Made by a program: the position numbers and the translations under genes. This document shows, one piece after another, positions 11,024 through 26,000 of a DNA stretch of 64,000 nucleotides. The notes beneath the pieces were generated by a model. The model was not told where the DNA came from. It saw only the letters and a program-made list of their open reading frames with translations, and made no database searches. The stretch is from Piscicola geometra (Eukaryota > Annelida > Clitellata > Hirudinida > Piscicolidae): NCBI GenBank assembly GCA_943735955.1, contig OX030958.1:1572493-1636492 (forward strand). The letters run 5' to 3'. Numbering within the stretch: the first letter of the stretch is position 1; each line of letters starts with the position of its first letter.

Positions 11024-14000
11024 CTGAAAATTAAAAATGTTAATTTTTTATTCTATTTTTTAATATTTATTTTAGTTTAGGGAGTTAAAACCACGCAGAT
11101 CTTTTGACCTCGAAAATGGTTCTAAAAAATAATAATAAATAATAAATAAATAAATATAAATAAAAAAACATAAAAAAACAAAAAAACATTTATATCTAAT
11201 AATAATTATTATATAAAAAATAGATATATTTATGTTTATGTATTTAAATTATTTTTTACTATTATGTCATAGTCGCACTTATAGTTTTACATCATGGGAT
11301 GGTTTTCCCAGTATTTATCTAATTTTATTTTAAATTTATCTGTATTTTCATCTTTTACGATCTCATCAGGCAAACTATTCCAAACTGTTACCACTCTATG
11401 TGTATAAAAAAATTTATTGTATTCTTTTGGCACTGTGTTTTGGATAATTTTAGTGAATTTCCTCTTGATTGCCTTGTATTAAGTGTGAAAATATCTTCCG
11501 TTATTTTACTATCATATTTATTATTAAGTATTTTATAGGTTTCGATCATGTCCCCTTGAAGTCTTCGGTATTTTGATGTTGGTAACTTAATTACTTTAAG
11601 TCTATCGTTGTAAGTCATGTCTTTTAGATGAGGTAGCATTTTTGTAGCCCTTCTTTGTACATTTTCTATGCAATCAATTTGATTTTTTAATGAAGGACTC
11701 CATACACTGCTAAGGTATTCTAGATGGGGCCTAACAATACCTTTAAATAATAATCTAAATGTTTTTGTCTCAATAAATTTAAACGTTCTTCTTATTAGCC
11801 CTAATAAATGGTTAGCTTTATTTACTTGTTTTTGTATGTGAATATGGAATTTTAAATTCTTGTCTATAATTACACCAAGGTCTTTTTCATACTCTATACT
11901 TTCTAAAACTACCTGACTTCCTTCATAATTCTGCATAGAATAAACTCTTTCTTCCTTTTTATTTTATATTTGATGATATATGATATATTTTAATATATTT
12001 TGGTATTGTGCACTTGAAAGTGGAAATAAAGAGCAGTAGGCTTTGCCGTTTTAGATCGTGCGTATTTGAATATTTTATATTCTCGGAATAACCCGGAGAA
12101 CATAAACTTTTGCAGATAGTTCCGCCATTGTAAAACTACTACCTCAACTACTACATCAACTACTACCTCAACTACTACATCAACTACTACATCAACTACT
12201 ACATCAACTACTACATCAACTACTACATCAACTACTACATCAACTACTACCTCAACTACTACATCAACTACTACATCAACTACTACATCAACTACTACAT
12301 CAACTACTGCATCAACTACTACATCAACTACTACATCAACTACTACATCAACTACTACATCAACTACTACCTCAACTACTACATCAACTACTACCTCAAC
12401 TACTACATCAACTACTACATCAACTACTACATCAACTACTACATCAACTACTAAATCAACTACTACATCAACTACTACCTCAACTACTACATCAACTACT
12501 ACATCAACTACTACATCAACTACTACATCAACTACTACATCAACTACTACATCAACTACTACATCAACTACTACATCAACTACTACATCAACTACTACAT
12601 CAACTACTACATCAACTACTACATCAACTACTACCTCAACTACTACATCAACTACTACATCAACTACTACATCAACTACTACATCAACTACTACATCAAC
12701 TACTACATCAACTACTACATCAACTACTACATCAACTACTACATCAACTACTACATCAACTACTACATCAACTACTACATCAACTACTACATCAACTACT
12801 ACATCAACTACTACATCAACTACTACATCAACTACTACATCAACTACTACCTCAACTACTACATCAACTACTACATCAACTACTACATCAACTACTACAT
12901 CAACTACTACATCAACTACTACATCAACTACTACATCAACTACTACATCAACTACTACATCAACTACTACATCAACTACTACATCAACTACAACATCAAC
13001 TACTACATCAACTACTACATCAACTACTACATCAACTACTACATCAACTACTACATCAACTACTACATCAACTATTACATCAACTACTACATCAACTACT
13101 ACATCAACTACTACATCAACTACTACATCAACTATTACATCAACTACTACATCAACTACTCCCTCAACCACTACATCAACTACTACATCAACTACTACAT
13201 CAACTACTAAATCAACTACTACATCAACTACTACATCAACTACTACATCAACTACTACATCAACTACTACATCAACTACTACATCAACTATTACATCAAC
13301 TACTACATCAACTACTACATCAACTACTAAATCAACTACTACATCAACTACTACATCAACTACTACATCAACTACTACATAAACTACTACATCAACTACT
13401 ACATCAACTACTACATCAACTACTACATCAACTACTACATCAACTACTACATCAACTACTACATCAACTACTACATCAACTACTACATCAACTACTACAT
13501 CAACTACTACATCAACTACTACATCAACTACTACATCAACTACTACATCAACTACTACATCAACTACTACATCAACTACTACATCAACTACTACATCAAC
13601 TACTACATAACTACTACATCAACTACTACATCAACTACTACATCTACTATTTCTTAACATCTAGATTTTTTTCAACTACTACTTTTAAACATTTTGATTT
13701 TTTCCAACTTTTATTTCCACTTCTAATACTACCGGAAATAATTCTTCTGCCATTCCTTCTTTTTATCTTTGCAAACCACGCGTTCTTTCTTCTTTGAACG
13801 CCTCGTTTCATTAAAGAAATCTTCCTTTATATAATACAGAAATTGTGTATCCCAAATGAGAATAAAGAGAGATTTCTTTTCCTATTGTGGTTTTTCAGTT
13901 TCAATTGCTCAATTTCCTTTGAGAATTGTTAACTTTAATTTTATTTATTGTTATTACACGTGCAAAGAAAGGTTGCTTTCAAATCATCTCAACCGACAGA

Positions 14001-17000
14001 TGTATGCGAAAAAAATTAAGTTATGGGGAAAATTGTGTAAAGAAAATTAAATCAACTATGTGCTTGATCAATCAATTGTGTGCTTTTGAAGCTGCATTAA
14101 GAAATACAGAAATAAACTCAAAAATGTATATTTTAAGAATACTTTTTAAATACTAATAAACATATCAAACTAAAAAACAATTATTTTGAAATTATTATGA
14201 TTAACTTCAGTCTGAAACCAAAAATACAATCAGAATGGAAAAGGTGAGATTAGATGAACCCAAATTAAACAGGTATGTGAAAATCCGTAATGTTAAAAAA
14301 TAAATTTGATTGAAAGCTTTTTCAGTTCTCACTTGAGGGACGAGAGGTTTTCTTGGGAGAGTGAGAAGGGTGGCGTGAAAACTTCGTTGTCGATGCCGTG
14401 CTCAGACCGCTCCTTGCTGTGGTAGTCCAGGTCACAACTGTTCCGATATCTTTTGATTGAGGATGAAAAAATATATAAATAAATCAATAAATTAATGTTT
14501 TTTATATTTCACGATAAATAATTAAATGAACTTAAAAGTTAGAAAAAAAAACTATTTAGAAATACTTCTTAGAAATATGTGGGAATTTAATACAATTAAT
14601 TACCTGATGAAGTCGTCATCAAAGTCGCCGTAAGAGTAATCCAGTTCGCTTGTGGAATTCTCCTCCGAGGCAAGGTTGGCTGGCTTGGTATAGGACTTGT
14701 GGAAGGTGAGGGCGATGTTGGGAGCTGAAGATTTTAATCTGCAAGTAGATTGTTATTAATTAAACTTTAATTTTTGATAAAAAAAATTATACTTCAGTAA
14801 ATTCATCTATTTGAAATGGATATAAATGGATATATATTTGAAATAAGATTCGATCGAAGTTTTACACACACTTAATCTATTATAGACGATTTTTTCTCAC
14901 TATATTTTTTCTCTAAAATGGATTCATTCAAAATAAATTTTAGTCTAATAATCTATGGAACGTTTTAACAACTTTTAAAAACCTTTCTTTAGTTGACTTA
15001 AGGTTTGACGGCTTATTTCTGACATTAAATTCTTCATTCGGCAATCCATCTCCCATGTGAACAGCTCTGTTGAAGCGATGGTTGTTGTAAGGATTGGTTT
15101 GCGGGTCTGAGCGGGACTTCTTGAATCCACTTCTTGGTAGTTCGTCTTCAAACACCAGTTTGATTAGTCTGTGGAGCATGAATGATTGTGGAGAATTATG
15201 ATGAGAATTAGGTCAAGGGTAAAAGAGTAGAAAAGATTATTGAAAAAGTTATAGAAAGAAGTATATTCTTTTTGAAATTGTTATTTTCATCGCCAAAAAA
15301 ACTAGGGTTGGGTGCAAAACCGTCGTTGACCCGTTAAAAAATTATTAGCAAAATTAAATTTTTCGTTTACGATATATTTTTAAATTAACTTTGGAATAAT
15401 TTAACGGACTAATGAACTTTTATTAACTTATATTTAATTAATCAGTTCGTTAACCTGAATACAGAGTTTAAAATTTTCATTAATAAAATTAAATTTTTTC
15501 ACAGATTTTACTAGAGTTGTGCCTTAGTCTACGGTAACTTTTTGATTAAACCGTTATTAAATGAACATAATTAAACATTTTAACGCAATTAACAATTTTA
15601 ACGCAGTTAACCAATTAATCCAATTTATAGGATACTTTATGGAATGGTTCATTTTCAATTGGCAAACATCTTACGTGCCCAGAGACCATCTCTGTCAGAT
15701 CAAAACTTTGAGATGCTACTTTTCCTGAAGGGAAACATGCATCTCATGGATGAAATGCAAAGAGGAAGAAAGGAGATATTAATTTGTGCATATTTTCCGA
15801 CTTTTGTGTTATTCCGGCCTGTATGCTGATGCGTCTGTATTATCATATATTATTTTTCAAAAGAATCTCACCATAACCCAAACCAAAAGCTTATTATAGA
15901 ATTTAAACTTACATTTCTAGATGAGAAAAAAAGTGGAAAATCGGCAATTGAATAGGAAATATATTTTGTGTTTTTAATTTTTCTTTACTTTATTTCTTCT
16001 CTTTGATATTTAAAGCTGAATCAATAATGTTACCAATTACCTTTGAAATACCATTGAATTCGAATAATTTTTTTAAATGTCCAAATAGAAGTAATTTTGC
16101 ACCTGATTAAAAAAATTTAAATTTATGAATATTTATTTATTTTGCTCATTAGTCTTTCTGTTTTTAACATCAATCTTTTATAACATAACTAAAATAAATT
16201 GTTAATTTTTTTAATTTAAAAAATCTTAAATATATTAATAAATTCGGGGTTTGAATATCGTGAAATTGAAATAGTCATAATAATGATGAGCTTCAATTAC
16301 GCGTATTTGATTGTTGGCCATAATTTCCACCATAAACCTTTTAGTTTTTAAATTTTGTTTTCGAACTAAGTGTCCAATAAACAAATATTTGTACAAATGG
16401 GGATGTTTGAACGTTATAGGTGTCTGTGTTTTACGCTGATATTATTAAACAATTTTTAATTATAATAGTAATATTGTTTTTTGTTTAAACTATTTTGTAC
16501 TTTAGTTTTGTTTTATTATTCTTTGTAAGCCTAAACTTAATATTTTAACTTTCGTTAAATAAGAACAAAAATCATGTTAACAAAGTTAAAATATTTGTTT
16601 AAAAGGTTAACGATTAAAAAATTTACTCTTTTGACTAAAATTTCCCACCTGTGCATAAAACAATAATATATATAGAAATTACTGTGAAAGCCATCAACCT
16701 TTTAGAGGCGGGTTTCGGTTCAAGGGCGCTTTTATGTGCCCTGTGCTTTGCAGAGTTCCTGTCGCAGTGCGAAAACCCATTAGAGCCTATTCTCCAGCTG
16801 TTAGTGCTAGAAGTCGCGTTGAAAATATTCAAATTCTTTTCATATTTATTATTACAGTTAATGTGAGTGTTGTTTTTGAAATGGTGTACTCGGGTGTTTT
16901 TAGACGCATTGTCTGTTGTGTCATTGTTGTCGTTGGGGACTTCTGTTTGTAGCAAGGGGTCTTTCATTTTGTAAGGGGAAGCTTTCAAATGGGGACTGCA

Positions 17001-20000
17001 TTGAGGTGAGTCAGTCAAGTCGTTCTGGATGACTCTGGGATCAGCTTCTGCATTTGGGGCAAGCGTTGAGTTATTAACAATTAGAATTCATTTGTTTTGA
17101 GAAAATATATTTTTTAAAAATTCTGAATTATTTTTATTTATTATTTTTTTTTATTCGTCTATAGGGATTTTCAACGCTCAATCAAGCACAAGTACTTTCA
17201 TAAAGCATTTTTATATATTTTTTATTATCATCATTATCACCCTCATGCCCGTGAATGAATTAGTTGTTGGGGGAAATAAAAAAAGAAGACGTAGCTCTCC
17301 TCCGTCATTCAGTTCTGTTGTTAGCAGCGTTGAGAAGACTGCTCAAGGGAAGAGACGTCCACTCTTTCACATTGTCCATCGAGCTCTTTTTCTGACGGCC
17401 TCGACGACGACTTCCTTGTAGCGTGCCCTGTTGCACCGTCATGGACAGTGAATCATGCCTGACGACGTGGCCAACCAAGTCAAATTTCGAAGTTTGAGAG
17501 TTGCTAAAAGAGGATCTTGTTGTAAAACCAGTGCTGTTGTAATCTGATGGACGTAGTTGTTGGTTCTGTGCTCCAAGTAACTGTATCTTGCGTTCTGTTT
17601 CCGCGTTAAGCGTCCAGGTCTTACATCCGTAAAGTAGGATACTGAGCACCAGTGACTTGTATAGTCTGTATCTGACAGAGAAACTAGTAGAGTTACTTAA
17701 CCATAATCTATTAAGCCTGGCCATGGACGGACCCCCCCACTTTTTGGTAGTGAAGGGGTCCGCCTTAATGTGGACCCCCCCCCCTTTTTTTTTAAATAAA
17801 AACATTTTAAAACTCTTGTTTTGATGCGAACATAATCGTCAAACATGGCATGAAACATAATTTTTACATAGATATAAATTGTGAGTATGTGTTGTTATAG
17901 TTATAGCTGTCTAAAAAAACTATTCATTGCTTACTTAAATATTCGTACCAAAACAAAAGTTTTAAAATGTTTTTTTAAATGGGGGGATCCTGGGATCCGG
18001 ACCCCGTGCTGGGTAAGACCCCCCAAGCAGATCGCCGCCCATTGCTGCAGTTGCCATTGAGATTCTTGTTGTTATCGCTGTGGTGCTTTTTCACAAAAAC
18101 AAAACTGAAAGTTTTTAAACTCTTATTTTTTGACTGAAAAAGTAATTAGGTCAAAAATCGTTTGATAAAAAAAGGAAAAGTTATATTTATCTCTCTCACT
18201 CATTAGTTATAATGGGAATCCAATGTGAACTTTCGCGAGTTCTTTTTATAGATAGATCACTTTTATAAGCAACATTCACGAGTAACTATTATTTAACAAC
18301 AACAAAAATAATAAAATTTTAAATATAGGATATAGGTAAAAAATTAAATAAATTTGATGAAAAAACTTGACCATGTGAATAAAAACAACCTCGAGGGTTA
18401 GGTCTTTTGAATCGGGAGTTGAGCTTTCTTCCACTCTCAGAAAAAATTCTCAGTGACTTTCTCTTTATGCTCAAGCCAAAGGTTTCTTCTGTAAAATTTT
18501 TTTGTGGGTGAAAATGAATCACTTAGTATAAAGCAAAAACCATATATAACACAACAGATTCACGCCCGAGCTGTACAGCTCATAAATCCAAGCACGCCAA
18601 CACAAGGTCCGCACAACATCCAATAAACTTGGAGAATTGTCTTCCGGTCTGGGGATGACGAGGGCTGAGTTTTCTTCCTTGGTGATGCTCATGTAGAAGC
18701 AGATGTCTTCGGGGCCCATGACGTGGTGTGGACCAGGGTTGAGGAGGATCGAGGAACCTGTCTCGTTCGTCTGCACGCCCACCAGTGAAACTCCGTACCT
18801 GATTGGAAAGCAGCTGTGGCTTAGCGGGCTCAAATTAGAAGTCATTAAATTTTATCGAAATTATTTCCATTCCTTGAGTTTAAAATATTTGCTAGGTAGG
18901 TGGCGGCACTGACTTTCGGTGTGCGTGGAACGAGGCGTATGGGAAAGACTTGTTGGTGAATTCTCCAAAGAATCTGCTTTCTCCCAGCCTGATGTGGTAG
19001 ATCTCATTGCCACTGCAGCGTCCGTACAGTCGCATCCAAGGCTCGCTCGAAGACTGCCCTTCTCTGTTTGCACGGTCATTTGTGGATTCATATGAGAATT
19101 GATCGGTGAATCGGTTTGTGATTAAACTGAAACCAGATGGAAGATCAAACAGAAATGTATTTATTAACCCAAAAGATTCATGGAAATGAATAAAGGATTG
19201 AAAAAAATATTAAAACTATAAATAATGGAATAAAAAATAAAAAATAATAATAACAACTTTTAAATTTAAAAAGCTAAAGTTTTGAATCTTTTGGAGCTCA
19301 TACGTTCCTCTGGAAGTGTGAAGAAGCAAGGTGACCAAGGTTGACATTCCCGGGAAGAGGCAGTTGTTTGCCAGCAGTGCGTACTTGAATTCGTCTTCGC
19401 ATACCACGTGCTCTTTTTAAAATTTAGTTTAATTAATTATTAAGTAGTATTTATTTTAAAATAAAAAAATTATTTAAGAATTTAAATACGAAATATTAAT
19501 TAGGCCATAATAATGACTAATAGAAATCAAAAATTGTTTAAGACGGATTTACAACGATTGAGCAATTCTAAACATATTAAAGATTTATTAACAAATTATG
19601 ATCTTTTAAAAGAGATCTTTTGTGCATATGTTATTTATAATGCATATGCAGATCGTTTGTCATAAATAAAGCCTAGTCCGTAGTGGCCTGAATGCGAAAG
19701 AAAATACAATAATGGAATATTCAATCATGGAAATAGATATTTAAAATAATAGACCATATAAAAGCGTAAATAAAAACAACGATAAAGTTATAAAGGATAA
19801 AATTGCAATTGAACAATGTGCAGGGATCGATTCGCCATCAAATTCACAATCAACGCCTAAGCATCGATCAACTCTAGGCAACTTTAGCTAAAGGGGAGCG
19901 AGAATGGCTTAGATGGTAGACGTCGAACTTGCAACTCAAAGGTTGCCTGTTCGAATCCCTGACAAGCAACCGTGAACTATCATATACCTAATGAATATGA

Positions 20001-23000
20001 TGCGGTGTTTGCGACGTATGCATTGAGAGATGTGTACGTCGGGTGGAGTGGCGCCTCTGGTGCTTTGCACCATTATAACATGGCCTGTGTCTGTCAGGCT
20101 GTGAATAATACAAACAAACAAAAAACTTTATTTTAAGGATCTATTTGATTAACTTAAAATGGATTTCAGATTTCTGTTTCATTAGTTGAAACTTTCATTT
20201 TTTCGAATTTTTCATTGGCCAAATAACTGTATTACCGATCTGAAAGCAGTTCAATGTAATAAAACGTTTTTATTTTTAAATTAAAGAAAGTATAAACTAC
20301 GACTGATGCTTTTGTGCGGTAGTTTTTGTTATGCCTTCAACTGGCTGCTCTTCCCGTTTTATTATACTTTTTACAGCCTTTGTTTAAACTCTTTAGAAAG
20401 TCTGAAGATTTTATTTAGGTAAACTTTTAACTCTTCTCTTTCTTCCTCAAACCCGTACACACAAACACATGCACACAAGCATACACCTAAACAAAGACAT
20501 CTAAATAGACACCCAAACACGTTCACATGTGTAAGAAAAATAGTTTTACAAATGAAACATGCAATTCTATGCGACAAGGAGCTCCCTCAGTGCTAAGCTT
20601 CGTGCGAAGGTTTGATGGTGAATTAGAGTAAGGAAAAAACAAAAAAATGCTTTAAGAAATCTTTGGAATGTTGTTTTTGAAATGAAACTTTGGCAAAAGA
20701 TTTAAAATATGGTTTTAATCTCGGAATAATGGTTTCGTTATAAGCATCCAGGGACAAAAGTTATCAAGCAAAAAGGCTTTAATGGTAAAAATATTCCATA
20801 CGAAATGATTATAACTATTTAACAGTTATTTGACTAAAAAATATTTCATTTAAAAGTTCTTATAAAAAAATGTTGTTAAAAAAGTAATAAATTAGTTTAA
20901 AGAAAAATTGATGTCTTAAAAATTAAAGACATAAAAAAGTTACATTTTAAGCTGCAATTTTTCATCATTAATATTGAATATTTTAATTGTTTCTTCCTAA
21001 GATAACCCTATGAAAAAAAGTTTTATTCCTGAAACCATTAAACCATTCTATCTCAAAGCCTTTCAACTCTTTTCTAGCCATTCTCAACCATTTCCAACCC
21101 TTTCACTATTCATGTCATTTAGCCTTCGAGCCATCTCTAAGCACCAATCTCCCAAAAACATCTCCAAAAACCTGCAAAATGCACGTGAAGCTTGCTCTCC
21201 GGTCTGAAGATCTGCACGTACTGTGGACAGTTGGGAGCGAAGTCTTTCACCGCCCAAGAACGCAGGATTGTGTGCTGATCCTGGAAAAATAAGTAGTTAA
21301 AATAATTTTTTACCACCTTATCTATTACTACAATTTCAAAATATATTTTTGAAATTTTCTATATATAACTCGTTTTGAAACTAGTTTTTGATAAGTAAAC
21401 AGTTAGAATAAAAAAAATACTCAAATAGTCTTCTTGGATTGTGAGATTCTGACCAAATTATCTTATCAGATTGATCAGTGTTTATGAAGAATAAATCTGC
21501 AAAAAATCAGATATTTATGTTTTTGGTAATCTTGAATTGAACATACTGCAGCTGTCTTGTCGTTGTAGTTCCTGGCAGCAATGATGAAGCAAGCCTCAGC
21601 GTCCTGCATTCTGTCGAGGTGGTTGTGCGCGCTTTACTTTGCAAATATTCAGACTATTCATAGTTGACTTCTTTTAATCTCCGAATAGTTTTTTTAATGG
21701 TTAATTTAAATACACCTATTTAAGAATTTTGTATAATTATATTTACAAAATAATGTTTATATAATGGAGGTATCTGTGGCACCAAAAACTTCCCGCACCT
21801 AATTCCCTTGTTAAATCCTTGTTCAATGAAATTCTAAGCCTACTTTAGTTTATGTTTTCGTTGTATTATTCAGCTTCATAAAGTTGAGAAAGAACTTTAA
21901 AGAGAAAAGTATAGTTTACAGAGCTGTAAAGTTATGAAATTTTTCCCACATTTAGACTCACATAATTTAAAAAGACAATTACTTATTTTATTTATTCAAA
22001 GGTTTGGCGCTGGAGTTTTTGAGAGTGTTGAAGGCTGAGTAAATAAAACTAGTCCAAAAGAACACGCACGCTATTACATTTATTACATTATAGTATTACA
22101 TTTATTTAACGATAAATCACATATTCAGAAAAAGCAATGCGAGCAAAATGAGAAGAAACTTAATCATAAACCCTAATAGGAGCATTAAAAAAGCAATTAT
22201 GATAACGAGATAACGCTCGTAAAACAAATGTCACATAGCAAGAAAAACTAATTTTCCTGCAGCTATGAAGGCGAGTCAGAAACATTAAAGATCGAATGGA
22301 AAAATTCAAAAACAACCTAAAGATGCAATTTCTCTTGATTAAAAAATCCAAGTTTGCCTACTTGAGTTGGCTTTATGAGGAGAAACACTTAAGCTTGACT
22401 GAGAGCAAGTATAAAAATTCTTTTCCTTGGACAAACAGTGTTTCACTTACCGCTTGAAACATAAGTTATATGCAACAAATTAACACGAGCCGAAAACATA
22501 TTAAAAAATAATATATTATTATTATAACAAATCTCATTAAAGTAAAAAAACAAAAATAGCAAATATATTTTTATAATATAAAAAATGTATTCAATAAACG
22601 AATAATATTATAAAAGTTATGAATAAATAAAAACATTGTCAGGAATAAGAAGATGTGAAGGGAGTCAAACCTGCAGCGAGAGAGATCGGTGTCTTTGAGT
22701 GCTGAGCCCTTGATGTAGATCACTCTGGCCGCCCAAATGGGAACCTGTGCAGTTTGGGACATTCTGCTTGCTTATAGTGGCTATTTTGTTTGGGAAAAGT
22801 TTTTTATTTGCAAGTTTTCATCGTGTTTTTAGGAATTTGTTGGTAGATATTTATGTGTTTAAGGTGGTTTGTGTTTTTTATTTGGTTTTAGTTTGTTGCT
22901 GTTTTAAAAAAAGAAAGTTTATGTTTTATAAAAGTAATTGATTGACAAAGATTTTTTCACGAGTATTCGCTATTCTAAAATATTATTAACATATGTGAAA

Positions 23001-26000
23001 TTATTGCTTCGTATTGTTTAACAAATTAATCCAAATGAGTTAATAAAAAATATATCTTTTTAAATTTTCAAAATGTAAATCTATTCTATTTAAAATCTTC
23101 TTTTTCGAGATGAAATACTAATGGTCGCTGTTTGCCACCATCTCCGAAGAAAAATCGTTATCGGAGTAAACCAGATTCAAATAAAATCTTGTTTATATTA
23201 AAAAACTTCTAAGTTTTTGTTTGAAGGTTGTGCAATAAAAAACTACAGCTATTATTATATATTATTTTTGTTTCTATCATTTCCTTTATTCTGGGTTATA
23301 TTTGACGCAGTTTTCAATTTCACTGGAGCTGTAGAACTTAAAGATTTCAATCTGAATCTTGCTGTGATTGATTTTGGATGACTTCACTTGATAAAGTCAA
23401 GTATAAATCAAAATAAAAAAGACGAAACAACAAAGTATAATTTATAAATTGATTCAATATAAAAATATTGGTTTCGGCCGAAAATCTGATTACAATTTCG
23501 GTTTCGGCCAAAAATTGAATTTCAATTTCGGCATAAATTCGGTTTCGGCCGAAAATGGGATTTTAATTTTGGCCTAATTTCGGTTTCGGCAGAAATAAAA
23601 AATATCTGTTTCGGTCGGTCTCTAATTATATTAAAAACCTGCAAAATCAGCTTCATATTGGGATCTAGTTCCGACGGAGTTAACAGCACCACGAAGTAAT
23701 CCTGCAATAATCGTTTAGGAAACCAATGAATATAATTATATATTATGAATATATTATAATATATAAGTTGTAAAATATATTATAAAATATTATATTATAT
23801 TATGAAATATATTAAAATATGTATTTTCGCATTTTTAGCCTTTACCTATTTTTTTAATGTATTACAATTATTTTAACAAATTTCACAACTTTTGCTCGAA
23901 AAAAATAAAAATATTTAATAAAAGAAGGATTATCTTAGGAATTATCAGTTAAGCGCTTATTAGAAGTTTGATTAAAAAGTGCTCTAAAAACACTTCATTA
24001 TTAAATCCTACTCAGTCCACTCGCTCAACCATTCATGCCAAAAATCTCAACTTCTCTACCCACCCATCAAATCCTAGCCATCAACTCACGCCCCCTCCAT
24101 CCAACAACCTGCAGTTTCGGATGAGCATAGAATTCATTGAGAAAGTCCATGATTGAGTCGGTGTGGAGGTTAGTCGCTACCACCACTACGTGCTTCTCGT
24201 TCTGAGCCCTGTGGCTGCTGTAACTGCCACCCATCTTCTGCTTTTCCATCCAAGTGTAAGCCAGCTGCTCGAACTGGAGGAAGAAGTGAAAATGAGTGGT
24301 TTATGTGGTCAATGGAATAACATAAGTTTGAAGGAAGAATCAATAGCGATAATGACAAAATCTAATGACAAAATCGCTTCGACCCAGTTTTCAAAATAAA
24401 ATAACTTTCATATTTTTTTATTGCTTCAAAACGGTAAGTGAACATATAAAATGTATGGTTCAATAAATGAATATTATGTTAGATTTGAATTATTTCAGAG
24501 CAGTTATTTTTTGGATTTTATAATTTAGCATTATGACCATCAAGAGAGGACTTATGCTGATCCTTTAAAGTGAAGCTTTCAATAATCTTTTTATTTTTCT
24601 AATTTTATTTTATATTTATAAAAATATTTATTATAAATTTTCTAGCTTTTTGTACTTTAGAAAACTTTGAAAAATTGTATCTTAAATTTTAATCAGATTT
24701 GTTTGGGTTTCAAAGTCACGAAACGCATTCGTTCTACATTTTTCTCTCTTTCTATCCATTTAAAAATCCTTAGGGGAGTCCTTGCTTTATTTTTCCTTCA
24801 ATTAAAAACCGTTTGCAAATTTTTCAACTGTTCATTACAACTACCCCCACAAACAACCTGCCACAAACCTTTGTAGGCAGAGCAATGAATGCCGAAGCAA
24901 TCAAGACGATCATGAAGAGTTTGCTCGGCCAAATATCGGGTGCCACATCCCCGTAGCCGACAGTTGAGAATGTGACGATGACGTACCAGAGACTGTCGAA
25001 GAGGGTCAGGGGTGTGGGACTGCCTCTCTGCAGGTGCTGGATGCCGCAGACGCTGGTCAGAACCAGACAGGCGATCGTCGCGATGAGCAATATTAATTGT
25101 TGGCTCAAAGCCGATTGCGATTTCTGCATCACTCGGTGTAGGTCACTCTGTAGTGGAAATTGTTTAAGAGATTACATTTCTTTAAAAGATAAAATTAATC
25201 GGTTAAAAAATTTTGTATTTTTCATTTGTGAAAAGCGCTTGTGTAATGACGCCGGCTCGTTCCTCCAAACCTACGTTGACGTGCAAGTAGCAAAGATATG
25301 GCGAAAAATTTATTAATTACTTTATTTAATATATAAAACTTTGCTGAAAGGAGTATTTTTCGATTTAAATATCAACAGCTGACTCACCAACAACATGTTG
25401 AGAGCATTCTTGGCCAGCCAGCAGTTGAGGAATACAGGAATGAAGAGATTTCTGATCGGAACGAAGAAAATCTGCAGATTTTTCAACATATAAAGCTCGT
25501 AAAGATGCTATTAAAACTGAATTGTGTTTAAATTATTTAAAGATTGAAATGTTTCTTATGTTAATTTTAATTATTCAGAGATTTTATGTTTTTGGAAGCG
25601 GAAGCTTGCAGGGAAAGGAAGATACCGTGATGATGAAAGGAATTGTGTTGATGGCTTCAAGCAAGAAACTCGGAGCCAGAAGTTGCTGTGAGATGTTGCC
25701 CTTTGGGATTGTAAGAGGATGGTTGCGTTAATGCAATTTTGGTTGCAGATAGGCCCATTGCATAAGTGACAGGATGGATGAGATTGTAGATGATTTTGAT
25801 TGGAATGGAAGAGTGAAGTAAGAGAATGAGAAATAGAATGTGTAGTGTACAATTTCAAAAGCTAGATCTGTTTTTTATCGTAGCTTATATAAATTAAACA
25901 TTTTCGAAAGTTTTTTTTGAAAATACATTGCTCTAAACATATTTTGTTTAACTTTTTGTTGTTGTTTGAGTAAGATAAGTTGTATTTAAGAACCTATGTT

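Noticed and set aside
11990..13171. 393-codon minus-strand open frame of repeated VVVD
   Set aside because: It is the translation of a 12-bp satellite within a SLO2 intron; no conserved domain, and the period divisible by three keeps frames open.
15301..16625. Possible further hAT element with gttaacg repeats starting TAGGGTTGGG
   Set aside because: Repeated gttaa motifs are suggestive, but I could not find matching inverted ends or a target duplication, and the base composition alone could explain them.
19893..19970. Functional tRNA gene
   Set aside because: A- and B-box-like motifs exist, but acceptor and anticodon stems do not pair fully and a retroposon body with A-rich tail follows; called a SINE.
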